Positions 35,304 through 44,399 of a stretch of DNA of 64,000 nucleotides are shown here, one piece after another (position 1 is the first letter of the stretch; each line of letters begins with the position of its first letter). Made by a program: the position numbers and the translations under genes. The stretch is from Halobacillus locisalis. Its GTDB lineage: Bacteria > Bacillota > Bacilli > Bacillales > Halobacillaceae. Below the pieces are notes generated by a model, which made no database searches, had not been told where the DNA came from, and saw nothing but the letters and a program-made list of their open reading frames with translations. The DNA lies in assembly GCF_013694105.1 (NCBI RefSeq), contig NZ_JACEFG010000001.1, positions 62,001 through 126,000 on the forward strand. Direction: 5' to 3'.

Positions 35304-37940
35304 ATGGCGGAAAAAGTTGTTTTAATTGATGGAAATAGTATTGCCTACCGGGCCTTTTTTGCTTTGCCTTTATTGAATAATGACAAAGGGGTCTACACGA
35401 ATGCGGTTTACGGGTTCACGACAATGCTACTGAAGATCTTAGAAGAAGACCAACCTGACCATCTTCTGGTCGCTTTTGATGCGGGAAAAACGACGTTTCG
35501 TCATAAGACGTATACAGAATATAAAGGTGGACGTCAAAAGACGCCATCTGAACTTTCTGAGCAGTTTCCTGTTCTGAAAGAGCTATTAGATGCCTTCGGT
35601 GTCAAGTACTATCAGCTCGATCAATACGAAGCAGATGATATCATCGGTACCCTAGCCACTCAAGCGGGTGATAAGGGACTTGATGTCAAGGTTATCTCAG
35701 GAGATAAGGACCTGCTTCAACTAGTCAGTGACAACATCACGGTCAGTCTCACGAAAAAAGGGATTACCAATGTAGATACATATGATCCTGCCTTCCTGCT
35801 CGAAAAAATGGAAGTTCGTCCAGACCAAGTCATTGATTTGAAAGCGTTAATGGGGGATAGTTCTGATAATATCCCAGGCGTACCTGGTGTTGGAGAGAAA
35901 ACGGCGGTTAAACTTCTGAAGCAGTTCGACAAACTTGAAAAAGTCTATGAGAATCTAGACGAAGTGAGCGGTAAAAAGTTAAAAGAGAAGTTGGAAAGCA
36001 ACCAAGACGAAGCGTTCATGAGCAAAGAATTGGTAACCATCGATCGCCAATCACCGATTGAAGTGACCCTTGAAGACTTGGCTTTTCCAGGTTATGAGAC
36101 ACAGAAAGTAACGGAGTTCTTCAAAGAGCTAGGGTTTCAATCATTATTATCGCGTGTGCAAGGAGAAGCGGGGAACGATGAAGCGGCTGAGTTACCGGAC
36201 ATTGATATAGAAGTTGTTGAAAACATAAATTCAGAAATGTTCACAGGGCAAGAGGCGCTGGTTGTGGAAATGCTTTACGATAACTACCATCAGGCTCCAA
36301 TCGAAGGTATTGCGATTGTCAACGACACGAAGAAGTATGTTCTTTCGATTGAAGATGCATCTAAGTCCGATGAATTCAAACAGTGGGCCGAAGATACCAA
36401 TAAGGAAAAATGGGTATTTGATGCAAAAGGAACAGTAGTGGCTTTACTACGCTACGGCATTCATGTTCAAGGGATTACCTTTGACTTGCTGCTCGCGTCT
36501 TATTTGATCAACCCTGCCGAGAACAATCATGACATTCCGGCTATCAGTCATCGTATGGGAGAAAATGCGGTCAAGTATGATGAAGAGGTCTATGGAAAAG
36601 GCGCGAAGATGAAGCGTCCAGACGATGATGACGTATTCTATACACATATTGGTCGTAAAGCACAAATGGTCTATCAATTGAAAGCATCAGCGGAAGAGCA
36701 ATTGAAGCAGAACGAACAGTTCGAATTGTATAAAGAACTTGAAATGCCTCTCGCATTGATTCTAGGTCAGATGGAACACCGTGGAGTTCTTCTTGATGTT
36801 GATCGTCTGCAAGGGATGGGCGATGAACTAGAAGGGCGTCTGGAAACGGTCCAAGCCGAGATTTATGAGTTGGCAGGCGAAACGTTCAACTTGAATTCAC
36901 CGAAACAATTAGGTCCGATTCTTTTTGAAAAGCTAGAGCTTCCCGTCATTAAGAAGACGAAAACGGGCTATTCTACATCAGCGGATGTATTAGAGCAATT
37001 AGAAGAGAAACATGAAATCATTCCAAAGATTCTTCTATATCGTCAGCTAGGCAAGCTGAAGTCTACTTATATCGAAGGTTTACTGAAGGTCGTCCACGAG
37101 GATACGAACAAGATCCATACGCGCTTCAACCAGGCGTTGACCCAGACGGGACGATTGAGTTCCATTGATCCGAACTTACAAAACATCCCGATCCGGTTGG
37201 AGGAAGGGAGAAAAATCAGGCAAGCGTTCGTTCCATCTAAAGAAGGTTGGGTGATGTTTGCGAGTGATTATTCCCAAATCGAGTTACGGGTACTTGCCCA
37301 TATTGCAAAAGACGAGAAACTGATGGCTGCCTTTAAAGAAGGGCAGGACATTCACACTCAGACGGCAAGCGAAGTTTTCGGTGTGGACAAAGATGATGTC
37401 ACGAGCGATATGAGACGACAAGCGAAGGCGGTAAACTTTGGAATCGTTTATGGGATCAGTGATTACGGCTTATCCCAAAGCCTAGGGATCTCAAGAAAAG
37501 AAGCCCAGGCATTTATTGATAAGTATTTCGAGAGTTACCCAGGTGTAAAAGAATATATGGAAGATACCGTAAGAGAAGCGAAACGGACCGGCTATGTGAC
37601 GACGTTCATGAATCGCCGAAGGTATTTACCGGACATCACGAGCCGTAACTTCAACAAGCGGAGTTTCGCTGAACGTACAGCGATGAACTCGCCGATTCAG
37701 GGCAGTGCTGCAGACGTGATCAAAAAAGCGATGATTGATCTTGATCAGAAATTGAAAGAGGATCAATTCCAGGCTCGTATGTTGTTGCAAGTACACGATG
37801 AACTCATATTAGAAGCACCAGAAGAAGAAGTTGAAAAACTGAAAGAAGTCGTGGCATCGGTCATGGAGCATACGCTTGAACTGAATGTTCCCCTAGAAGT
37901 GGATTATTCATATGGTCCTACCTGGTACGACGCTAAGTAA
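35304..37940 (+). CDS. polA: DNA polymerase I
   Basis: An 878-residue family A polymerase for repair and Okazaki-fragment maturation. The 5' nuclease domain (residues 1-290) has LIDGNSIAYRAFFALP, YEADDIIGTLA and GDSSDNIPGVPGVG. The proofreading-like domain (300-490) lacks clear catalytic acidic motifs, as in other Bacillus enzymes. The polymerase domain has DYSQIELRVLAHI, the O-helix RRQAKAVNFGIVYG and QVHDELILE. ATG 35304 follows AGAGGAG; the in-frame ATG 35277 is further from any site. mutM starts 17 bases later. Confidence 0.96.
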   Translation: MAEKVVLIDGNSIAYRAFFALPLLNNDKGVYTNAVYGFTTMLLKILEEDQPDHLLVAFDAGKTTFRHKTYTEYKGGRQKTPSELSEQFPVLKELLDAFGVKYYQLDQYEADDIIGTLATQAGDKGLDVKVISGDKDLLQLVSDNITVSLTKKGITNVDTYDPAFLLEKMEVRPDQVIDLKALMGDSSDNIPGVPGVGEKTAVKLLKQFDKLEKVYENLDEVSGKKLKEKLESNQDEAFMSKELVTIDRQSPIEVTLEDLAFPGYETQKVTEFFKELGFQSLLSRVQGEAGNDEAAELPDIDIEVVENINSEMFTGQEALVVEMLYDNYHQAPIEGIAIVNDTKKYVLSIEDASKSDEFKQWAEDTNKEKWVFDAKGTVVALLRYGIHVQGITFDLLLASYLINPAENNHDIPAISHRMGENAVKYDEEVYGKGAKMKRPDDDDVFYTHIGRKAQMVYQLKASAEEQLKQNEQFELYKELEMPLALILGQMEHRGVLLDVDRLQGMGDELEGRLETVQAEIYELAGETFNLNSPKQLGPILFEKLELPVIKKTKTGYSTSADVLEQLEEKHEIIPKILLYRQLGKLKSTYIEGLLKVVHEDTNKIHTRFNQALTQTGRLSSIDPNLQNIPIRLEEGRKIRQAFVPSKEGWVMFASDYSQIELRVLAHIAKDEKLMAAFKEGQDIHTQTASEVFGVDKDDVTSDMRRQAKAVNFGIVYGISDYGLSQSLGISRKEAQAFIDKYFESYPGVKEYMEDTVREAKRTGYVTTFMNRRRYLPDITSRNFNKRSFAERTAMNSPIQGSAADVIKKAMIDLDQKLKEDQFQARMLLQVHDELILEAPEEEVEKLKEVVASVMEHTLELNVPLEVDYSYGPTWYDAK

Positions 37941-37957
37941 GTGAGGAGTATGAAAGT

Positions 37958-38782
37958 ATGCCAGAATTACCAGAAGTTGAAACAGTCAGACAAACTTTAT
38001 TGCAATTAGTGAAAGAAAAAACGATTGAACGCGTTTCGGTGTACTGGGGCAATATTATAAAACGTCCTGAAGATCCAAATGAATTCAAAAGACAACTGGA
38101 AGGCCAAACCATTCGGGATATCGATCGCAAGGGAAAGTTTATGATTTTCTATATGGATGATCTTTCTCTCGTATCTCATCTGCGTATGGAGGGGAAATTC
38201 GGAGTTTATGATGCTTCTGTAGAAAAGCCCAAACATACTCATGTGGTTTTCCATTTTACAGATGGAACAGAGCTTAGGTACGACGATGTGCGGAAGTTTG
38301 GAACGATGCATATCTTTCCTAAAGGGGAAGAATTCAAACAGAAGCCGTTGATCCTGCTGGGTCCTGATCCATTTGCGGAGGCGTTTACGCTCGATTATTT
38401 TTATAATCGATTGAAGAAAACATCACGGAATATAAAGGCCGTGCTTCTTGATCAGAGTGTCGTTGCTGGACTTGGTAATATTTACGTCGACGAAGCTCTT
38501 TATCAAGCTAAGATACACCCGGAGCGGATTGCAAGTAGCTTGACGAAACAAGAAGCTGAAGAACTGAGGCAAGCGAGTATCGATATTATTTTGACCGCCA
38601 TTGATCAGGGTGGGTCCACGATCCGCTCTTATATAAATAGCCAGGGACAAATCGGAATGTTTCAACAACAGTTGAAAGTGTACGGAAAAGAAGACACCGA
38701 ATGTCCAGCGTGCGGTACGGAGATTACTAAGTTGAAAGTCAGTGGCAGGGGTACTCATATTTGTCCGACCTGCCAGAAGTAA
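37958..38782 (+). CDS. mutM: Formamidopyrimidine-DNA glycosylase
   Basis: A 274-residue Fpg/MutM that removes oxidised purines such as 8-oxoguanine and cuts the abasic site. The catalytic N-terminal Pro and Glu are in MPELPEVETVR; Lys of the RKGKFM segment (near residue 57) and the C-terminal zinc finger CPACG ... CPTCQ (residues about 248-272) are intact. The start is at ATG 37958 behind GTGAGGAG. It forms a repair-linked operon with polA. Confidence 0.96.
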   Translation: MPELPEVETVRQTLLQLVKEKTIERVSVYWGNIIKRPEDPNEFKRQLEGQTIRDIDRKGKFMIFYMDDLSLVSHLRMEGKFGVYDASVEKPKHTHVVFHFTDGTELRYDDVRKFGTMHIFPKGEEFKQKPLILLGPDPFAEAFTLDYFYNRLKKTSRNIKAVLLDQSVVAGLGNIYVDEALYQAKIHPERIASSLTKQEAEELRQASIDIILTAIDQGGSTIRSYINSQGQIGMFQQQLKVYGKEDTECPACGTEITKLKVSGRGTHICPTCQK

Positions 38783-38839
38783 ACACGTTCTAGCCCAAAT
38801 CCCATATACTACTCACAGTTTAAGAGCTGGGGTGGGGAT

Positions 38840-39439
38840 ATGGGTGTTCCGATGTTTACATTCTTATTCGTATTAGCTGTAAGTATGGATAGCTTTGGAA
38901 TTGGTTGTGTTCTTGGCATGAAGAAGATTCACATAACTTTCAGAGGGATTCTTCTAATCTCTTTTGTTTCGGGAGGGATGTTCTTAGCTTCCTCTTATCT
39001 CGGATATTTGCTGCTTCCATTCATCTCACCCGTTTATGCGGAACGGATAGGAGCTATTGCGTTAATCCTTATCGGAATGTATTTCTTATGGCAGTTTTTT
39101 AGAAGCCCCGATCAAGAAGATGAGGAAGAGCCGTGGCTGAATCCAGCGAAAGTATTGAATGATCCACTAGCTGCTGATGTGGATCATTCGGGAGGCATTC
39201 AAGGAAAAGAAGTATGGTTACTAGGAGCAGCTTTGTCTCTGGATACGATTGGGGCGGGAATCAGTGGAGCCTTTATTGGGATCTCCCCCTTTCTTACGGC
39301 TACACTCATTGCCATCTCTACATTCGCTATGCTTTCTGGTGGTGTGATCAGTGGTTCGAAGTGGACAGAGAAGGTCGAAAGTGTCTCGATTCTGCCAGGA
39401 GTACTACTCATCATCATAGGTTTGATCAAGTTAACGTAA
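38840..39439 (+). CDS. ytaF: Sporulation membrane protein YtaF
   Basis: A 199-residue protein with about six membrane helices arranged as two related halves, each starting with a S-x-D-x-F/I-G-like motif (AVSMDSFGIG and ALSLDTIGAGISG). This is the MntP/YtaF fold; the name comes from the B. subtilis gene at the same place between mutM and coaE. An acidic loop (DQEDEEEPW) separates the halves. Cation transport is possible by fold only. ATG 38840 follows GGGGTGGGG. Confidence 0.85.
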   Translation: MGVPMFTFLFVLAVSMDSFGIGCVLGMKKIHITFRGILLISFVSGGMFLASSYLGYLLLPFISPVYAERIGAIALILIGMYFLWQFFRSPDQEDEEEPWLNPAKVLNDPLAADVDHSGGIQGKEVWLLGAALSLDTIGAGISGAFIGISPFLTATLIAISTFAMLSGGVISGSKWTEKVESVSILPGVLLIIIGLIKLT

Positions 39440-39451
39440 AGGATGAAGTAA

Positions 39452-40051
39452 ATGACGGTCGTAATTGGATTAACAGGCAGTATCGCTACAGGAAAAAGTA
39501 CCGTTTCAAAAATGTTTGCTGATTTAGACATTCCCGTCATAGATGCGGATCAGTTGTCGAGAGAAGTGGTTGAACCAGGTGAGTTGGCCTACAAACAAAT
39601 TGTTGAAACGTTCGGAGAAGGCATTTTGCATAAGGATCGAACGATCGATCGTAAGCAACTCGGTAAAGTCATTTTTTCTGATAAAGAAAAGAGACAGCAA
39701 CTAAATGACATTGTTCACCCTGAGGTCAGAAGGGAAATGATCGCTCGTCGAGAGTCTTATAAGAAGAAGGGGGCTAAGGCTGTTGTGTTAGATATTCCGT
39801 TGTTGTTTGAGAGCGAACTGACGGATTACGCTGACAGGACGCTAGTTGTATATATCGATGAACAAACGCAGTTAGAGCGTCTGATGGCACGAGACGATTC
39901 AAAAGCGGAAGAAGCGAAGCAGCGGATTGACTCACAAATTCCAATCTCCAAGAAAGCCAGATGGGCAGATGCAGTGATTGATAATAGAGGAACAGTGGAT
40001 GAGAGTTTTCAGCAACTAAAAGACATACTTCATAGGTGGGAAGTCGTATAA
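39452..40051 (+). CDS. coaE: Dephospho-CoA kinase
   Basis: A 199-residue CoaE, last step of coenzyme A synthesis. The P-loop GLTGSIATGKSTV (residues 6-18), the DADQLSREVV segment and the LDIPLLFES motif are all visible. It begins 12 bases after ytaF, so it belongs to the polA-mutM-ytaF-coaE unit, which ends in a terminator directly after it. Confidence 0.95.
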   Translation: MTVVIGLTGSIATGKSTVSKMFADLDIPVIDADQLSREVVEPGELAYKQIVETFGEGILHKDRTIDRKQLGKVIFSDKEKRQQLNDIVHPEVRREMIARRESYKKKGAKAVVLDIPLLFESELTDYADRTLVVYIDEQTQLERLMARDDSKAEEAKQRIDSQIPISKKARWADAVIDNRGTVDESFQQLKDILHRWEVV

Positions 40052-40053
40052 TA

Positions 40054-40086
40054 ACACGTCGGGAGTTCAACCGACGTGTTTTTTCT
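40054..40086 (+). terminator. Terminator of polA-mutM-ytaF-coaE
   Basis: AACACGTCGG / CCGACGTGTT stem, 8-base loop, T-run. Confidence 0.88.
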
Positions 40087-40104
40087 ATTTATTTATGATC
40101 ACAA

Positions 40105-40133
40105 TCGAAAAAGCGCTTACAATATGTTATACT
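40105..40133 (+). promoter_or_regulatory. Promoter of gapB
   Basis: TCGAAA, 17-base spacer, TATACT. The -35 is poor, which would suit a regulated gene. AAGCGCTTACA within the spacer is also cre-like in its core. Confidence 0.5.
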
Positions 40134-40165
40134 AATCGTGAAAAAACAACCAAAAGTATATCATA
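40123..40165. promoter_or_regulatory. Two CcpN-type operator sites at gapB
   Basis: TATGTTATACT (40123-40133, plus strand) overlaps the -10, and TATGATATACT is found on the minus strand at 40155-40165. Both fit TRTGHYATAYW, the consensus I recall for CcpN, which represses gapB and pckA on glycolytic carbon in B. subtilis. Confidence 0.65.
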
Positions 40166-40183
40166 TATATAGGGGGCTGGATT

Positions 40184-41218
40184 ATGGAGAAGACAAAGAT
40201 TGCCATAAATGGGTTGGGGAGAATTGGCCGGATGGTTTTCAGAAAGGCTGCAATGGATGAGACGATTGACCTTGTTGCTGTCAATGCCAGTTATCCGGCA
40301 GAGACAATCGCTCATATGTTGAAATACGATAGTGTGCATGGACGATTTGAAGGGGATATTCAACCAATGGAAGATGGTATAGAAGTGAATGGTAAGAAGG
40401 TTCATCTCTGCTCGACAAGAAATCCATTGGAACTTCCTTGGTCAGAACTTGATGTTGATATCGTGATTGAAGCAACAGGAAAGTTCAGAACCCAAGAAGA
40501 GGCTTCTTTACACATCGAAGCAGGGGCACAGAAAGTGATCATTACAGCTCCAGGAAAAGGAGTTGATGCGACCGTCGTCATGGGCGTGAACGAAGATACG
40601 TACTTGCCTAAAGAACATCATGTCATCTCCAATGCTTCCTGCACGACCAACTGCCTTGCTCCCGTAGTGAAAGTGCTGGAAGATCAATTTGGCATTGAAA
40701 ATGGACTGATGACGACAGTGCACGCCTTCACGAATGATCAGAAGAACTTAGATAATCCACATAAAGACTTGAGAAGAGCCCGTGGGTGCACTCAATCCAT
40801 CATTCCGACGTCAACGGGTGCCGCGAAAGCGTTAGGGGAAGTGATTCCATCATTGAAAGGGAAGCTGAATGGAATGGCCTTACGTGTACCCACTCCGAAC
40901 GTATCCCTCGTCGATTTGGTCGTAGACTTGAAGCAAGATGTCACGGCTGAAGAGGTCAATCGGGCCTTTTCTGAAATCGCCCACAATGAAATGAAGGGAA
41001 TCTTGGAATATAATGACGAGCCCTTAGTCTCCATAGACTATACGACGTCCCCATCCTCAGCTATTATTGATGGGTTGTCTACGCAAGTGATTGAAGAACG
41101 AAAAGTTAAGGTGCTCGCTTGGTACGATAATGAGTGGGGGTATTCTTGCCGCGTGGTGGATTTGGCCAAATACGTAGGCAATTTCATGAAACAAGAAACG
41201 ACAGCACGTGTATCCTAA
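40184..41218 (+). CDS. gapB: Gluconeogenic glyceraldehyde-3-phosphate dehydrogenase, GapB type
   Basis: A 344-residue GAPDH. The Rossmann motif INGLGRIGRMVFR, the catalytic Cys in ASCTTNCLAP (near residue 152) and the NEWGYSCRVVDL motif near the end are intact. The sequence after the second strand (NASYP rather than NDP) and RARGCTQSIIPTSTGAAKALG fit the NADP-using GapB branch, which works in gluconeogenesis. The place between coaE and speD is the same as gapB in B. subtilis, and the two CcpN-like sites in the promoter support this identity. Confidence 0.9.
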   Translation: MEKTKIAINGLGRIGRMVFRKAAMDETIDLVAVNASYPAETIAHMLKYDSVHGRFEGDIQPMEDGIEVNGKKVHLCSTRNPLELPWSELDVDIVIEATGKFRTQEEASLHIEAGAQKVIITAPGKGVDATVVMGVNEDTYLPKEHHVISNASCTTNCLAPVVKVLEDQFGIENGLMTTVHAFTNDQKNLDNPHKDLRRARGCTQSIIPTSTGAAKALGEVIPSLKGKLNGMALRVPTPNVSLVDLVVDLKQDVTAEEVNRAFSEIAHNEMKGILEYNDEPLVSIDYTTSPSSAIIDGLSTQVIEERKVKVLAWYDNEWGYSCRVVDLAKYVGNFMKQETTARVS

Positions 41219-41473
41219 CTAGTCATTCTTCCTATTTTATCCTATAATAGCCATAGGGTAAGGAGTTCCCTTGTTGAGGGGGGACGGCTTCACTAAATAA
41301 ACCTTGCAATATGGGGATAAACCGTATATACTTCTTTTTGAACTTCTGAATTTCAATGGAATTCATGTCTACTCAAAGGGTTAGGACCTCTCAGGACTAA
41401 CTTTCCCCCGTGGTAGTTCATGAGTGTTATTTAGAAGATAAAAGAAGTTAATGTACAAAGGGGGATCCTAGAA

Positions 41474-41851
41474 ATGGATACAATGGGAAGACATGTAATT
41501 GCTGAATTATGGGACTGTAACGAAGGAAAATTGAACGATATGTCGTATATAGAACAAGTTTTTGTGGATGCTGCTCTGAAGGCTGGAGCAGAAGTGAGAG
41601 AGGTTGCTTTTCATAAGTTTGCTCCTCACGGTGTAAGTGGGGTTGTCATTATCTCTGAATCGCATTTGACGATTCACAGTTTCCCTGAACACGGATATGC
41701 AAGTATAGATGTGTACACATGTGGAGATCGCATTGACCCCAATGTTGCTGCCCTGTACATCGTAGATGCTCTGGAAGCCGGAAGAAATGAAACGGTTGAA
41801 GTGCCACGGGGTATGGGACCGGTTGAAGTTCAACAGTCCCGCGCTCTGTAA
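41474..41851 (+). CDS. speD: S-adenosylmethionine decarboxylase proenzyme
   Basis: A 125-residue SpeD that makes decarboxylated SAM, the aminopropyl donor for spermidine. It is self-cleaved at Glu62-Ser63 in the [16 protein letters not shown] segment to form the pyruvoyl group; the downstream His and the VYTCGD Cys motif needed for processing are present. ATG 41474 follows AAAGGGGGATCC. The 255-base upstream gap holds a short imperfect hairpin (41381-41401) and no sure promoter. A soluble spermidine synthase gene is not adjacent; the only aminopropyltransferase in the window is membrane-fused (8.0 kb). Confidence 0.93.
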   Translation: MDTMGRHVIAELWDCNEGKLNDMSYIEQVFVDAALKAGAEVREVAFHKFAPHGVSGVVIISESHLTIHSFPEHGYASIDVYTCGDRIDPNVAALYIVDALEAGRNETVEVPRGMGPVEVQQSRAL

Positions 41852-41863
41852 TTGTGAAAAGTG

Positions 41864-41900
41864 AAGCCACACAGTCTCGCATTATGCTGTGTGGCTTTTG
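41864..41900 (+). terminator. Terminator of speD
   Basis: AAGCCACACAG / CTGTGTGGCTT stem, 12-base loop, T-rich tail. Confidence 0.87.
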
Positions 41901-41960
41901 TTTGTCTTTTAGACCTTCCTTTCCCTCTTTCTTAGAAACGTGTTAAAATAAAGAAAGAAA

Positions 41961-42365
41961 ATGTCGAATGGCTTGAAGGGATTTGAGGATTTGAAAGCAT
42001 TTATTTCGAAATACTTGAGTAAACATTCAGAGACTGACGAGAAACATAAGGACGAACAGCTGATCACGCACTATTACAAAGCGAAACATGACGACGTCTT
42101 TCGTGCGGTGGAGGGCTTATTCGCCTCCCCATCCGAAATTGTCGCTGCTTCTAAAGAGCGTGGGGAGATCACTGTGAAGTATAAAGGGAAAAGGCGTGCA
42201 TTCATTGTAGCGACGGTTATAATGGTACGTCCATTCCGAACAGCCGTTGATTTCTCTGTAACGACTGACTCGGGTGGTCCGGTTGATTTGGGTTTCAGTA
42301 GAAACTTGATTATAGATTTCTATAAACAACTAGATGGCGAGTTCACCGTCACCGATCCCTCATAA
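41961..42365 (+). CDS. Conserved hypothetical cytosolic protein, 134 residues
   Basis: I do not recognise a named family. The protein is soluble, begins with a charged helical region (to about residue 50) and continues as an alternating strand pattern (GEITVKYKGKRRAFIVATVIMVRP; positions 67-90) that suggests a compact alpha/beta domain. ATG 41961 has only a weak site (AAAGAAAG). It stands alone between speD and nrdR with a terminator before it and 40 bases to nrdR, so it may be co-transcribed with nrdR. Codon use is like that of the neighbours. Confidence 0.65.
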   Translation: MSNGLKGFEDLKAFISKYLSKHSETDEKHKDEQLITHYYKAKHDDVFRAVEGLFASPSEIVAASKERGEITVKYKGKRRAFIVATVIMVRPFRTAVDFSVTTDSGGPVDLGFSRNLIIDFYKQLDGEFTVTDPS

Positions 42366-42405
42366 GAAAGCGGGCAAAATGAAGACGACGTGGAGTTGAT
42401 CAAAT

Positions 42406-42870
42406 ATGAAATGTCCAAATTGCCATTATAAAAGTACCAAAGTCTTGGATTCAAGGCCGATTGAAGAAGGTCAAGCTATCCGGAGAAGAAGAGAATGTGA
42501 ACAATGCGATTTCCGCTTCACGACGTTTGAACGGATTGAGGAAGTTCCCTTAATTGTCGTGAAGAAAGAAGGAACACGTGAAGAGTTCAGTCGTGAAAAG
42601 TTAATGCGGGGGCTCATCAGGGCTTGTGAGAAACGTCCTGTAGCTGTCGAGGAACTAGAAGGTGTGACCGCAGATATCGAAAAAGAATTAAGAAACCGTG
42701 GTGTTTCCGAAGTTCTCAGTAAAGATATCGGAGAGATGGTCATGGAGCGGTTGTCCAAGATCGACGAGGTGGCTTATGTCCGCTTTGCTTCCGTTTACCG
42801 ACAGTTCAAGGATATTAATGTATTTATTGACGAATTGAAAGATTTAATTAAACACGAGGATGAAGAATGA
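42406..42870 (+). CDS. nrdR: Ribonucleotide reductase regulator NrdR
   Basis: A 154-residue NrdR, an ATP/dATP-sensing repressor of ribonucleotide reductase genes. The zinc ribbon (CPNC ... CEQC, residues 3-34) is followed by [12 protein letters not shown] and an ATP-cone domain (about 49-139) that begins [19 protein letters not shown]. No nrd gene is in the window. The next gene is dnaB, as in B. subtilis (ytcG-dnaB-dnaI), linking nucleotide supply to replication initiation. Confidence 0.95.
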   Translation: MKCPNCHYKSTKVLDSRPIEEGQAIRRRRECEQCDFRFTTFERIEEVPLIVVKKEGTREEFSREKLMRGLIRACEKRPVAVEELEGVTADIEKELRNRGVSEVLSKDIGEMVMERLSKIDEVAYVRFASVYRQFKDINVFIDELKDLIKHEDEE

Positions 42871-42896
42871 GCCTGTCGTGGCTCATTTTCTTTTTC
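42866..42896 (+). terminator. Terminator of nrdR
   Basis: AATGAGCC / GGCTCATT stem, 6-base loop, TTTCTTTTT; it overlaps the nrdR stop codon. Confidence 0.8.
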
Positions 42897-42905
42897 CAGG
42901 GGCCA

Positions 42906-42994
42906 AACGGTCGATCTATGGAAAGTCTTAAACAGCACCTTACGTTGACTCTTTTGAGATGTTGTTTAAGGTTTTCAGCAATGGAATGGCCGTT
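42906..42994 (+). promoter_or_regulatory. Nested inverted-repeat structure ahead of dnaB
   Basis: The outer arms AACGGTC (42906-42912) and GGCCGTT (42988-42994) and inner arms CTTAAACAGCA (42927-42937) and TGTTGTTTAAG (42960-42970) can pair, with G-T pairs in both, and GAAA / TTTC between them. It fills most of the nrdR-dnaB gap and ends 10 bases before the dnaB ribosome binding site. There is no T-run, so it is not a simple terminator. Confidence 0.45.
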
Positions 42995-43024
42995 CCGTAA
43001 GAATCATTAGGAGGTGGCAAGAGC

Positions 43025-44377
43025 ATGAATTCATCCATTGGGAAATTGTTACCGGTAGACGGATTTAAGCTTACAAAGCGTGGCGAGTTGCCTAAAGGAG
43101 CGCACCGTTCATTGACGCACTTGTATCAGCCGATTATCGGCAGGTTGGCTGTCGCTTTATATCAAACGCTTGTATCGGAATACGAAATGACAGATGCTGA
43201 ACAAGTACAGTCCCATCATACACTTATGTCTTATTTGTCAGCACCGTTGGACCAAATCTATGAAGCGAGAAAACAGCTGGAAGCAATCGGGTTACTTCGT
43301 ACGTTCAAGCAATCGACCGTAGATACTCAAACCGAATATGTGTACACGTTGTACCCCCCTTTTCCACCTGAGGAGTTCCTTCGTGATGATATGTTGTCGT
43401 TACTGCTTCATCATGAAATTGGGGAAGATAAATACCAACGATTGCATGCGAAATTGGTGCGTCCGGACCCTTCCTTAGCTTCTTATGAGGAAGTGACGGC
43501 CAGTTTTGACGAAGTCTTTCACGCTGTGACCAGTGGTCCCATTCCGGTACGTGAGAAAGTGGAGAATAATGGACAATCTACTAAAGCTCAAGGACCATCT
43601 CTTCAAAATGATCGTGTGGACTTCGAATGGTTACATCAATCTCTTAAGCAAAAGATGTATATAAGCGAGAAGGTGTTGACGGGGTATAACAAGCGTCTCA
43701 TTACTCAACTAGCTTCCTTGTACAACCTGACTTCGCTGGAATTAGAAAAAGCCGTCACATGGGCGATCGACGAAAATAATGAGCTTGTCATCGAAGAGTT
43801 GAAAACGGCGTGTCATGATTTTATGAAAGAGAAACCGAAGCCGAACCAGGACAAACAACTAGACTTACGAGATAAAGTGAAACCATCAGAGCCATCCAAT
43901 CAAAAAAAGAGTAAGCGTGATCAGTTAGTGGAGCGTTTTGAGCAGATCTCACCTCGAGAATTATTGGAAGACTTATCACGAGGCAATCATGCGGCTGATC
44001 AAGACTTGAAAGTGATACGTGATGTGATGACCGAACAAGGCCTCACCCCTGGCGTGATGAACGTTCTTGTGCATTATGTGATGTTGAGGACAGACCAGAA
44101 ATTATCCAAACCATATGTTGAGAAAATCGCGAGTCATTGGGCGAGAAAAAATGTCAAGACCGTAAATCAAGCCATGAATCTTGCAACAGCTGAACACCAG
44201 AAGTACCAACAGTGGGGGCAGCAAAAAACGTATCAACGCAAAGGGGCCAAGGATGAAGTGATTCCGGAATGGTTCAATAAACAGAAGAGGCGTGAAGCGA
44301 AGCCGACGGAAGATGAAGCGGTGAATACGGACGAGTTAGCTGAACAGTTGAAACGGTTAACGAATAAAGGAAATTGA
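43025..44377 (+). CDS. dnaB: Replication initiation and membrane attachment protein DnaB
   Basis: A 450-residue Firmicutes DnaB (not the helicase, which is DnaC in this group). It helps load the replicative helicase and binds DNA and membrane. The N-terminal part (to about residue 160) and the later QDLKVIRDVMTEQGLTPGVMNVLVHYVML segment (positions 321-350) correspond to the two DnaB/DnaD-type helical domains. The C-terminal tail is basic and Gln-rich. ATG 43025 follows AGGAGGTGG. dnaI is 22 bases downstream. Confidence 0.92.
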   Translation: MNSSIGKLLPVDGFKLTKRGELPKGAHRSLTHLYQPIIGRLAVALYQTLVSEYEMTDAEQVQSHHTLMSYLSAPLDQIYEARKQLEAIGLLRTFKQSTVDTQTEYVYTLYPPFPPEEFLRDDMLSLLLHHEIGEDKYQRLHAKLVRPDPSLASYEEVTASFDEVFHAVTSGPIPVREKVENNGQSTKAQGPSLQNDRVDFEWLHQSLKQKMYISEKVLTGYNKRLITQLASLYNLTSLELEKAVTWAIDENNELVIEELKTACHDFMKEKPKPNQDKQLDLRDKVKPSEPSNQKKSKRDQLVERFEQISPRELLEDLSRGNHAADQDLKVIRDVMTEQGLTPGVMNVLVHYVMLRTDQKLSKPYVEKIASHWARKNVKTVNQAMNLATAEHQKYQQWGQQKTYQRKGAKDEVIPEWFNKQKRREAKPTEDEAVNTDELAEQLKRLTNKGN

Positions 44378-44399
44378 ATGAAGAGGTAGGTGAAAGCGA

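Noticed and set aside
40104-40118. cre-like GAAAAAGCGCTTACA before gapB
   Set aside because: Two mismatches at the invariant TG, and gapB is controlled by CcpN rather than CcpA in the known system. Noted only in the promoter entry.
41381-41401. Short hairpin GTTAGGACCT / AGGACTAAC in the speD leader
   Set aside because: It is imperfect (bulged) and short, and no known leader class could be recognised.
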